The notes under the pieces were generated by a model that had not been told where the DNA came from, made no database searches, and saw only the letters and a list, made by a program, of their open reading frames with translations. From contig CALATK010000025.1 of assembly GCA_937891805.1 (NCBI GenBank), forward strand, positions 1 through 18,488: DNA of 18,488 nt, read 5' to 3'. The position numbers and the translations under genes are program-made. The stretch is from an uncultured Fibrobacter sp. GTDB taxonomy: Bacteria > Fibrobacterota > Fibrobacteria > Fibrobacterales > Fibrobacteraceae. Shown in pieces: positions 1-5,978 of the stretch (position 1 is the first letter of the stretch; every line of letters starts with the position of its first letter).

Positions 1-1
1 A

Positions 2-1351
2 GAAGTGTACTTCGCCCGGATGGGTGTGCGGTTCATCGCCATCAACAACAACATTGACAATGCCAATCCGGAAAGCACCGAGTTTGCAGGCATCCTCAAC
101 ATCATGAACGACTGGTACTTGCGGGACATATCCCGCAAAATCCGGTCTGCAGCGCAGCAAAAGGGTAAATCGGGGAAGCCATTAGCCACGCATCCTTGCT
201 TTGGGTATGTCAAAGATCCGGATGACAAGAATCATTGGTTGATTGATCCGGAAGCAGCAGATACCGTCCGTCGTATTTTTGAACTGGCTGCATCAGGTAT
301 ATCACAACTGAAAATCTGCCGCACATTAGTACAGGAGAAGCGTGTTACACCGGGGTACTACCTTGCGCAGAGAGAACCGGATGGTTTCGGAAGGCAATAT
401 GCTTCCTGCCAGCCATACAACTGGGCAAGACGAATGATATGCAAGATTGTGCGGCGTCAGGAGTATCTGGGGCATACTGTGAACTTCAAAACCTGTCAGT
501 CAGAATACAGGGGCAAACAGATCAGCGTACCGGCACAAGATCAGCTGGTCTTTACAGACACCCATGACCCGATTGTTGATGAACAATTGTGGCAGGCAGC
601 TCAACGGATATTTCATCCAGAAATGTCTTCTGCTCCAGGCAAACCTTGTGTATTCAACGGCCTGATGGTTTGTGGAGAATGCGGTGTGCCAATGCTGTTC
701 CACCGCATGACCGGACATGAGGAATATAATGATTTCATATGCCGGACTCACTACAATTCTGCTGCCTATGAAACGAGGCTTTGCACACACAATTCTATCC
801 GTGTTACCGTCATCCGGGAAATCGTGCGGGATACGCTCCATGCGGTCAACCGTTATGCCATCACGGATGAGGAAGACTTCCGTCGCAGACTTGTTCGGAA
901 AGCGGCAGCTTATCAGCCGGATGATCGAAAGCAACTGGCAAAGCGCATCCGCGATAAAGAGAAGCGCATCGCCCGCCTGGAACATCTGCTGAAGAAGCTG
1001 TACGAGGATTATGCTTTGGGGCATATCCCAGAGGAACGCTTCGATAAGCTGTCTGCGCAGTACGAGCAGGAAGAGAGCACTTTGAAGTCCGAACTTACAG
1101 AGGATCAAAACCAGCTGAATCAAGCACAGACTGTCACCGAACAGACGGACAAGTATCTCGCCCTTGCCCGAAAATATAGGGACTGCACAGAACTGACAGA
1201 CGATATGATCCATGCGTTTGTGGAAAAGATCGTCGTCCACAAGACAATCCGCCCAGCCAAAGGACAGAGTACCCGGCAGATCGAAGTGCATCTGAACTAC
1301 ATCGGACAATTTCCTATCCCGACGGAAGGAATGGAGAATGAAAATGAATAA
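2..1351 (+). CDS. Large serine recombinase (integrase/transposase, TnpX-like), N-terminus missing
   Basis: The frame is open to the left edge, so the N-terminal part of the catalytic domain with the nucleophilic serine lies outside the window. What remains starts in the second half of the resolvase fold (GVRFIAIN, then WYLRDISRKIR, the conserved arginine-rich end of the catalytic domain). A recombinase DNA-binding domain follows (about residues 55-165, GYVKDPDDKNHWLIDPEAA), then a zinc ribbon (about 220-265; CGEC and two further Cys), a charged coiled coil (about 310-380), and a C-terminal DUF4368-like segment (FVEKIVVHK). This order is typical of large serine recombinases that excise and insert Firmicutes integrative elements by site-specific, two-strand cleavage. 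The TnpW-like gene just downstream supports a Tn4451/TnpX-type element. The family call is firm; the target site and whether the protein is active cannot be seen here. Confidence 0.93.
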   Translation, partial: EVYFARMGVRFIAINNNIDNANPESTEFAGILNIMNDWYLRDISRKIRSAAQQKGKSGKPLATHPCFGYVKDPDDKNHWLIDPEAADTVRRIFELAASGISQLKICRTLVQEKRVTPGYYLAQREPDGFGRQYASCQPYNWARRMICKIVRRQEYLGHTVNFKTCQSEYRGKQISVPAQDQLVFTDTHDPIVDEQLWQAAQRIFHPEMSSAPGKPCVFNGLMVCGECGVPMLFHRMTGHEEYNDFICRTHYNSAAYETRLCTHNSIRVTVIREIVRDTLHAVNRYAITDEEDFRRRLVRKAAAYQPDDRKQLAKRIRDKEKRIARLEHLLKKLYEDYALGHIPEERFDKLSAQYEQEESTLKSELTEDQNQLNQAQTVTEQTDKYLALARKYRDCTELTDDMIHAFVEKIVVHKTIRPAKGQSTRQIEVHLNYIGQFPIPTEGMENENE

Positions 1352-1369
1352 CGGCCCAACACCCAACAG

Positions 1370-1404
1370 GCAGCACATGAGGCAACTCGGTGCTGCTTCT
1401 TTTT
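1370..1404 (+). terminator. Hairpin with T-tract between recombinase and tnpW-like gene
   Basis: GCAGCAC (1370-1376) pairs with GTGCTGC (1390-1396). Inside, TGAG (1378-1381) can pair with CTCG (1386-1389) around a GCAA tetraloop, leaving A1377 bulged. A T-rich run (1397-1404) follows. This fits an intrinsic terminator or attenuator that reduces read-through from the recombinase into the downstream genes. Whether termination is complete is unknown. Confidence 0.65.
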
Positions 1405-1425
1405 ATGTAAGAATCAGGAGGAACA

Positions 1426-1623
1426 ATGACGAAGACTACCCCTATGATGGAAGTGACCCGCCGATACGGGCATACCGTTTACACGATCAGCGCCTTCGGA
1501 AGCCCCGAAAGCGCCTGTACTTATGAAGACCGGCTGCTGAATCTGATCCAGCATGAAGCGGACAAAATGGACAGCTGCAAGGAATCCCACAGCACTTCAA
1601 CAACCAACAAAGAAAATGACTAA
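1426..1623 (+). CDS. TnpW-like transposon-encoded small protein
   Basis: A 65-residue protein with a strong ribosome-binding site (AGGAGGA at 1416-1422) four bases before the ATG. The body has the pattern of the TnpW family found in Tn4451-type clostridial elements: a short start, MEVTRRYGHTVYTISAF, a Ser/Glu-rich turn, then an acidic TYEDRLLNLIQHEAD helix. The tail is hydrophilic and Ser/Thr/Asn-rich. The function of TnpW is not established; it recurs with large serine recombinases in mobile elements. Here it lies between the recombinase and parM, 13 bases before the parM start, so it is probably co-transcribed with parM. The family call rests on recall of the motif pattern, not on a search. 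Confidence 0.7.
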   Translation: MTKTTPMMEVTRRYGHTVYTISAFGSPESACTYEDRLLNLIQHEADKMDSCKESHSTSTTNKEND

Positions 1624-1636
1624 GAGAGGTATTATC

Positions 1637-2605
1637 ATGAGAAAGCATAACAATTTCTATATCATCGGTGTGGACGCAGGCTACGGCAACATGAAGACCG
1701 CCCGCACCATCTACCCCACGGGCCTGGTGGCGATGGACACCAAGCCCTTTTTTGATGGCGACATTCTTGAGTACAACGGCACCTGGTATCGCATTGGCGA
1801 GGGGCATAAGGCCTACAACCCGGACAAGACTGCTGACGAGGACTTCTACATCCTGACGCTGGCATCCATCGCTGCCGAGCTGAGCACGGAACAGATTACC
1901 GAGGCCAATGTACATCTGGCGCTGGGTCTGCCCACGACCTGGACGGGGCGGCAGCGAGAGGAGTACCGCCGCTATATGATGCGCAACCCTGACGTCCGGT
2001 TTACCTTCAACGATGTGCTGTACAGCATCCATCTGACCGACTGCATCGTGTTCCCCCAGGGCTATGCAGCGCTGGTGCCGCTGATGGACAACGACAAGAG
2101 ATTCAATGAGTTCCGGCAGTTCACCGGCACGGTGATGATGGCCGACATCGGCAACGGCACCATGAACATCATGCGTCTGGTAAACGGCAAGCCCAATGAC
2201 CAGCATTGCTGGACGGAGGTGTTGGGCGTGAATCAGTGTATGCTGACTGCCCGCAAGCAGATGATGGACAAGTATGGCATTGACATGCCGGAGAGCGTTA
2301 TTGAGCAATTCCTGCGAACCGGCACTGCGAATCTGGCGCGGGAACTCCTCGACAACCTGACCGATATTGTGCGCGGCTATGTGACCGGCCTGTTTGATGC
2401 GCTGCGTGTTCATGGCTATGACGCCCGCCTGATGAAGCTCTTTGTGATGGGCGGTGGCGGCTGTCTGGTGAAGCACTTCGGCAAGTACGATCCCGGCGCG
2501 GTTGTTTTTGTGGATGACCTGCACGCATCAGCCAAGGGCTATGAGTACATGGCGCAGGGCGTGATCTGGCGTAATGAGCGTCTTGCCCGAAAGGCCGGTG
2601 ATTGA
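1637..2605 (+). CDS. parM: ParM/StbA-family actin-like ATPase (plasmid/ICE segregation)
   Basis: A 322-residue actin-fold protein, the usual size for ParM/StbA. Visible nucleotide-binding motifs are phosphate-1 IIGVDAGYGNMKTA (about residues 8-21), phosphate-2 MMADIGNGTMNIM (about 172-184) and the adenosine motif FVMGGGGCLVKHF (about 271-283). Family members polymerise on ATP and push plasmid or excised-element copies apart, working with a small DNA-binding adaptor and a centromere-like site. The start chosen is ATG 1637, preceded by GAGAGG (1624-1629); the frame is open further upstream to 1553 but that would add an unlike, low-quality extension overlapping tnpW. The next gene begins 8 bases after the stop and its first part resembles the usual small partner. 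In clostridial conjugative elements this pair often sits at the edge of the transfer region. Confidence 0.9.
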   Translation: MRKHNNFYIIGVDAGYGNMKTARTIYPTGLVAMDTKPFFDGDILEYNGTWYRIGEGHKAYNPDKTADEDFYILTLASIAAELSTEQITEANVHLALGLPTTWTGRQREEYRRYMMRNPDVRFTFNDVLYSIHLTDCIVFPQGYAALVPLMDNDKRFNEFRQFTGTVMMADIGNGTMNIMRLVNGKPNDQHCWTEVLGVNQCMLTARKQMMDKYGIDMPESVIEQFLRTGTANLARELLDNLTDIVRGYVTGLFDALRVHGYDARLMKLFVMGGGGCLVKHFGKYDPGAVVFVDDLHASAKGYEYMAQGVIWRNERLARKAGD

Positions 2606-2613
2606 TATTGTGC

Positions 2614-3108
2614 GTGAAGGCTATCACTGTGCGGTTTCACCTGTCGCACCCAGCTGAAAAGCAGGCGTGGGACAACCTCAATGCCCTGCGGAGTGAACGG
2701 CATCAATCCTTCAGCCAGGCCGTTGTGGATGAAGCTATCAAGAAATCCGACCGTCCCGCTTCGGCGACCATATTCCTTTCGTCCGATTCCAAGACCGAGG
2801 AGGCCAAGGCCGCTCCGGCAGGTGCAAGCTCCAAGCTTATCTTGGTGGCCTCTGGCGAGATGCGCACCTGGATCGGTATCAAGCACAACGAAGACGATAC
2901 CTCGTTCCTCAAGGAATCCAACCTTTCCAAGGCCGGCACCCGCATGGTCTATGAATCTTCGGACACCCTGTACGTGGTGGTGGGCGAACCTAGGGCCATT
3001 TCAAAGTTCTACCTGAACGGCAAGGACGTGCCGCTGCCTGGCATGAAATTCGGTCGGGTCACCAAGTTCAGGGTCTTTGGCGGTAAAGTTATCGAAGGAG
3101 CGGAATAA
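2614..3108 (+). CDS. Chimeric frame: ParM-partner (StbB-like) N-terminus fused to RodZ-type DUF4115 C-terminus
   Basis: The first 45 or so residues after GTG 2614 (KAITVRFHLSHPAEKQAW ... SERHQSFSQAVV) match the small protein that follows ParM in Firmicutes elements, probably the DNA-binding adaptor. The rest has a different character: a short Ala/Lys linker, then a beta-rich domain (about residues 70-165; SSKLILVASGEMRTWIGIKHN ... VVVGEPRAISKFYLNGKDV) that looks like DUF4115, the periplasmic C-terminal domain of the cell-shape protein RodZ. The helix-turn-helix and transmembrane helix expected before that domain are absent. The changeover lies at about 2720-2800. The stop overlaps the hisB start by one base (TAATG), which is natural for the right-hand part. 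Best read as two broken genes joined in frame, by assembly error or by recombination. GTG 2614 is chosen because family members begin at this Lys-Ala-Ile; TTG codons at 2602 and 2608 are alternatives. Confidence 0.65.
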   Translation: MKAITVRFHLSHPAEKQAWDNLNALRSERHQSFSQAVVDEAIKKSDRPASATIFLSSDSKTEEAKAAPAGASSKLILVASGEMRTWIGIKHNEDDTSFLKESNLSKAGTRMVYESSDTLYVVVGEPRAISKFYLNGKDVPLPGMKFGRVTKFRVFGGKVIEGAE

Positions 3109-3692
3109 TGCGAGTTTCCAAGATCGAAAGAAAGACCAGCGAAACCAACATTTCCCTGAGCCTCAATCTGGACGAGGCCAGCAGGGGCGTCATTGATTCC
3201 GGCAATGCGTTTCTGGACCACATGCTGGACCTGTTCCAGGTCCACGGCGGCTTCCGTCTGGACCTGACCTGCAAGGGCGACACCGCTATCGACATGCACC
3301 ATAGCATGGAAGATATCGGCATTGTGCTCGGGCAGGCTCTTGTGGAATGCCTCGGCGACAAGAAAGGTATCGAGCGCTACGGTTTTTACTTTGTCCCTAT
3401 GGACGAGGCCCTCAGCCGCGTGTGCATCGATTTCAGCAACCGTATCGGTTTCGTGTGGAAGGTGGAACTTCCCGGCGAGACGGCTGGCGGCATCGAGGCC
3501 AGCATGTTCGAGCATTTCTTCAAGACGGTCTGCGAGAACGCCCGCATGACCCTGCACGTGGAACAGTTCTACGGCAGCGACAACCACCACTGCCTCGAAA
3601 GCATTTTCAAGGCTTTTGCACGAGCTGTGGCCATGGCCGTTGCCCCGAGCCGCAATGTGAAGGGAATTCCTAGCAGCAAGGGCGTGCTGTAG
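3108..3692 (+). CDS. hisB: Imidazoleglycerol-phosphate dehydratase (histidine biosynthesis)
   Basis: A monofunctional 194-residue HisB, which converts imidazole glycerol phosphate to imidazole acetol phosphate in the cytoplasm. The two metal-binding repeats are clear: FLDHML (35-40) and DMHHSMED (62-69) in the first half, and DNHHCLE (158-164) in the second. MDEALSR and the C-terminal PSSKGVL complete the family pattern (usually PSTKGxL). There is no HAD phosphatase domain, so histidinol-phosphate phosphatase must be encoded elsewhere. The ATG shares one base with the preceding stop and has GAAGGAG just upstream, indicating translational coupling to the RodZ-like C-terminus. No other his gene is in the window. 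Confidence 0.96.
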   Translation: MRVSKIERKTSETNISLSLNLDEASRGVIDSGNAFLDHMLDLFQVHGGFRLDLTCKGDTAIDMHHSMEDIGIVLGQALVECLGDKKGIERYGFYFVPMDEALSRVCIDFSNRIGFVWKVELPGETAGGIEASMFEHFFKTVCENARMTLHVEQFYGSDNHHCLESIFKAFARAVAMAVAPSRNVKGIPSSKGVL

Positions 3693-3869
3693 AATTTGGA
3701 ATGTGAAATGTGGAATTAGTAACGAGTTGTCAGTTTTCAGTTCTCAGTATAGAATTAGGCGCCAAAGGCGCGATTATTTAAACTCAAAACTCATTACCCA
3801 TAACTCAAAACTCATTTGCTCATAGCTCAAAGCTTCACCCGTAGGGGGAAGCGACCTCAAGCCTCATAC
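3693..3869. repeat. Intergenic spacer with short direct repeats
   Basis: The 177-base AT-rich spacer between hisB and the minus-strand lipoprotein gene has no credible reading frame. It holds a 15-base exact repeat, AACTCAAAACTCATT, at 3781-3795 and 3802-3816, with related fragments (CTCATAGCTCAAAG) after it. Before that is a run of similar words (GGAATGTGAAATGTGGAATT; CAGTTTTCAGTTCTCAG). A weak 5-bp hairpin, GCGCC/GGCGC at 3759-3771, might assist hisB transcript ending but has no good T-tract. Confidence 0.6.
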
Positions 3870-4511
3870 CTATAATCTAGGGACTCTCACCTTATCTCCG
3901 GCATTCAGGTGCTCCAGCATCACGCCGGGGTTTACTGATTGCAGGGTAGAGAGCACGTAAAAGCGGGGGAGGCTCTGGGCACCCGCCCCGTAGGTCCGGC
4001 GTAAAAGCTGGAACAGGTCCTCGCCGTCCTTGGATTCAACCACCTTGTAAAGCTTTGAATTGCTGGGGTCCGACTGCAACGCAGAAAGGGCCTGGGTGAA
4101 CTGGTTCGCGAAATTTTCGGCGGAATTGTCTTTGCGGGGTTGAGTGGCTGCCGGTCCCGGTTTTCCGCTGCCGGTCCTTGTCCCTTGGTCCGCCTTGGGT
4201 CCTTTTTCGGGCTTTTTCCCCGTCACCGAAGAGGGCAGTATAAAGTTCGGCGCCTTGAAGGTATTCATGGCGATGCTGGGCTTGTTCTTGTCCTGCTTCT
4301 TTAGCGGTTCCAGGGCCAGGATAGAATCCAGGTCGGCGATGTAGGTGCTGTCGGGCCATTCCGTAAGGGGCATTTTCTTGTTCACGACCACGATGGTCGT
4401 CGCAGGCGGCTCCGGCTTGCAGGCGGCAAGAGCCCCGACAAGCAGGGACAGTCCGAGGAACTTCCAGCACCCGGGGTGGGCGATTCTCTTTGGAAAACGG
4501 CTCCGAATCAT
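3870..4511 (-). CDS. Lipoprotein with LysM-like C-terminal segment
   Basis: A 213-residue predicted lipoprotein. The N-terminus is positively charged, then has a hydrophobic stretch ending in the lipobox LAAC (Cys31). A long Pro/Lys/Gly/Thr-rich, probably disordered linker covers about residues 85-135. The last 64 residues (KLYKVVESKDGEDLFQLLRRTYG ... LEHLNAGDKVRVPRL) have the order of a LysM module: a Y-x-V strand, a hydrophobic helix, an S/T-L helix, then LNxGxxVxVP. LysM binds peptidoglycan or chitin N-acetylglucosamine chains, so an envelope anchoring role is plausible. The resemblance is partial and the insert is longer than in classical LysM. It is transcribed away from rpmE2; a TATCTT element sits only six bases before the ATG. 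Confidence 0.75.
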   Translation of the reverse strand: MIRSRFPKRIAHPGCWKFLGLSLLVGALAACKPEPPATTIVVVNKKMPLTEWPDSTYIADLDSILALEPLKKQDKNKPSIAMNTFKAPNFILPSSVTGKKPEKGPKADQGTRTGSGKPGPAATQPRKDNSAENFANQFTQALSALQSDPSNSKLYKVVESKDGEDLFQLLRRTYGAGAQSLPRFYVLSTLQSVNPGVMLEHLNAGDKVRVPRL

Positions 4512-4517
4512 GGCCTA

Positions 4518-4523
4518 AAGATA
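4518..4523 (-). promoter_or_regulatory. TAnnTT promoter element, very short leader
   Basis: On the minus strand TATCTT is followed by six bases and then the ATG at 4511. It fits the TAnnTTTG -7 element of Bacteroidetes-type promoters and would place the transcript start at or near the start codon. No Shine-Dalgarno sequence lies at a usable distance. Confidence 0.4.
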
Positions 4524-4542
4524 CAAAAAAGCAGGCCTACGC

Positions 4543-4571
4543 TTGCCAAAAAGGCCTAATTCTTCTAAATT
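4543..4571 (+). promoter_or_regulatory. Promoter of rpmE2
   Basis: TTGCCA (4543-4548), a 17-base gap and TAAATT (4566-4571) form a good housekeeping promoter. The -10 also fits TAnnTTTG, continuing TAAATTGTG. The expected transcript start is near 4577, leaving a leader of about 30 bases with AGGA before the ATG at 4609. Confidence 0.55.
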
Positions 4572-4608
4572 GTGTGCTCCAATTAACTACTTCACAGGAA
4601 GTTTAAAA

Positions 4609-4911
4609 ATGAAAGAAGGTATCCACCCTAACTATCAACCGGTCGTGTTCGTCGATGCGAATACGGGTAAAGAATACATCACCCGCTCCACGAAGTCTTC
4701 CGCCGAAAAGAAGACTATCGATGGGGTTGAACATAGCGTGATTTCTCTGGAAATCACCGCTGATACCCATCCGTTCTGGACGGGCAAGCAGCATCGCGTG
4801 GATACGGCTGGCCGTATCGACCGCTTCAACAAGCGTTTCGCCGGCAACATCACCGGTGCAAAGCGCAAGACCCGCAAGGCGGCTCCCGCCAAGGCCGAAG
4901 AAGAAGCCTAG
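4609..4911 (+). CDS. rpmE2: 50S ribosomal protein L31, type B (zinc-independent)
   Basis: A 100-residue ribosomal protein. MKEGIHPNYQPVVFVD at the start and LEITADTHPFWTGKQ ... DTAGRIDRFNKRF in the middle are the signature of type B L31. It has no cysteine, so it lacks the zinc-binding CxxC of type A and is the zinc-independent form; in many bacteria that form is induced by zinc limitation through Zur, but no Zur site is evident here. The Lys/Ala/Glu-rich tail (about 83-100) is a lineage-specific extension. ATG 4609 is chosen because family members begin MKxGIHP and AGGA (4596-4599) precedes it; the frame is open to 4543, which falls in the promoter. It is a single-gene unit closed by a strong terminator. 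Confidence 0.96.
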   Translation: MKEGIHPNYQPVVFVDANTGKEYITRSTKSSAEKKTIDGVEHSVISLEITADTHPFWTGKQHRVDTAGRIDRFNKRFAGNITGAKRKTRKAAPAKAEEEA

Positions 4912-4920
4912 TCTTTTACG

Positions 4921-4946
4921 CCCTCCCCTAAAACGGGAGGGTTTTT
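4921..4946 (+). terminator. Intrinsic terminator of rpmE2
   Basis: A perfect 7-bp GC stem, CCCTCCC (4921-4927) with GGGAGGG (4935-4941), encloses a 7-base loop and is followed by five T. It begins ten bases after the rpmE2 stop. Confidence 0.92.
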
Positions 4947-4947
4947 G

Positions 4948-4953
4948 TATATT
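4948..4953 (+). promoter_or_regulatory. TAnnTT promoter element of the 4978 lipoprotein gene
   Basis: TATATT, directly after the rpmE2 terminator T-run, fits the TAnnTTT element. The transcript would start near 4958 and carry AAAAGG (4965-4970) seven bases before the ATG, so this gene has a normal leader and ribosome-binding site, unlike several others here. Confidence 0.45.
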
Positions 4954-4977
4954 TAGAGAAACTCAAAAGGAAAAACG

Positions 4978-5850
4978 ATGAAAAAAACACTTACTCTCTG
5001 TGCTACCGCCGCTCTCGTGGCTATGGCTCTCACCGGTTGCGAAAAGACCGGTACCATCGAAGGTGAAGTCTGTGACGCTTTCACTGGCAAGCCTCTCGAA
5101 ATGCCCACCATCTGGATGGACTCCACTGTCTACTCCACCCTCAAGGAAAAGTACAAGTACAAGCAGGAACTCCGCAAGGGCCAGTTCAAGTTCGAAAAGG
5201 TCCCCGTGGGTAACTACAAGATTCTCGCCGGCCGCTCCAAGTACATCAAGAGCAAGAACATGATTTCTACTACGGAAGAAAACCCGAACCTGAAGGTGAC
5301 GCTGTACATCTATAGCGACCAGATTGAACCGGGTCTCTATCTGCCTGGCGACGAAGAAAACGGCCCCAAGAAGATTTCTAATGAATGGGTTGTCTGGTCC
5401 ACCCAGTGCAACGAATCCATTGCCGGCTATCAGCTGGAACGTCCTCAGGCTGGCGACGGCGCCAAGGTGCCCGACCAGAAGAAGGACAAGAAAAAGAAGA
5501 AGGGTAAAAAGGAACCTGCTGCCAAGATGTCTCCGCTGCCGGCTCCCCGCGTAATCGAGGGCAAGCTGGAAGTCTTCTACCGCAATGCTAGCTCCGTGAC
5601 CTCTCCGCTGGTCGCCAAGACCTTCCCCGCCGTGGAACAGGACGTTTCTGCCCATGCTGACTGCAAGGGCTTTGACGCCAACGAGAAGAAGGGCCTCTTT
5701 GCCGACAAGGACAAGGGCACGAATCTGACGGTGACCTACATGGCCGAAAACCTGTTCAAGATCACCGGCGATCTTCCCAAGGGCAAGCAGATTATCCAGT
5801 TCTCCCAGGATGGCAAGACTCTGACCACCTACTACTTCGAGAACAAGTAA
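4978..5850 (+). CDS. Lipoprotein with carboxypeptidase-regulatory-like beta domain, function unknown
   Basis: A 290-residue predicted lipoprotein: MKK start, hydrophobic core, lipobox LTGC (Cys21). Residues about 25-90 (GTIEGEVCDAFTGKPLEMPTIWMDST ... FKFEKVPVGNYKILAGRSKY) follow the strand pattern of a carboxypeptidase-regulatory-like beta-sandwich, common in secreted and surface proteins of the FCB group. A very lysine-rich stretch of about 13 residues (near 166-178) splits the protein; the C-terminal part (about 190-290) is beta-rich with no recognised domain. Cys32 and three further Cys (near 145, 227 and the lipobox) could allow one disulphide. The gene stands alone between two strong terminators. 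It is probably attached to the periplasmic face of a membrane. No specific function is proposed. Confidence 0.82.
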   Translation: MKKTLTLCATAALVAMALTGCEKTGTIEGEVCDAFTGKPLEMPTIWMDSTVYSTLKEKYKYKQELRKGQFKFEKVPVGNYKILAGRSKYIKSKNMISTTEENPNLKVTLYIYSDQIEPGLYLPGDEENGPKKISNEWVVWSTQCNESIAGYQLERPQAGDGAKVPDQKKDKKKKKGKKEPAAKMSPLPAPRVIEGKLEVFYRNASSVTSPLVAKTFPAVEQDVSAHADCKGFDANEKKGLFADKDKGTNLTVTYMAENLFKITGDLPKGKQIIQFSQDGKTLTTYYFENK

Positions 5851-5873
5851 TCCACTCTTGAAAAAAGCTTTTG

Positions 5874-5908
5874 AATCCGGTGGGCTTCGGCTCGCCGGAT
5901 TTTTTTTG
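5874..5908 (+). terminator. Intrinsic terminator with UUCG tetraloop
   Basis: The hairpin runs from 5874 to 5901. ATCCGG (5875-5880) pairs with CCGGAT (5895-5900); further pairs, including G-T wobbles, extend inward to a C(TTCG)G tetraloop. A run of eight T follows. Confidence 0.92.
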
Positions 5909-5937
5909 ATTTCTCCGTTTCCTTCTTTTTTGCAGGC

Positions 5938-5974
5938 TTGACGCCCGCCGGTAGGACTCCTAATTATGTATCTT
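5938..5974 (+). promoter_or_regulatory. Promoter region of the aas-like gene, very short leader
   Basis: Two overlapping readings are possible. TAnnTT as TATCTT (5969-5974) lies four bases before ATG 5979. Alternatively TTGACG (5938-5943), a 17-base gap and TAATTA (5961-5966) form a sigma70-like pair. Both put the transcript start within a few bases of the start codon, and no Shine-Dalgarno sequence precedes it. Confidence 0.42.
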
Positions 5975-5978
5975 TCCC

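Noticed and set aside
500..1378. 292-codon minus-strand frame inside the recombinase
   Set aside because: Antisense to the conserved recombinase domains; no ribosome-binding site and no recognisable family.
1338..1526. Small plus-strand frame overlapping the recombinase end and tnpW
   Set aside because: It runs through the hairpin terminator and overlaps tnpW out of frame, while tnpW has the strong ribosome-binding site.
1487..2524. 345-codon minus-strand frame across tnpW/parM
   Set aside because: Antisense to parM, whose nucleotide-binding motifs are intact; the reverse product is His/Val/Gln-rich with no family features.
3759..3771. GCGCC/GGCGC hairpin after hisB as a terminator
   Set aside because: Stem of only five pairs with three-base loop and no uninterrupted T-tract; too weak to call.
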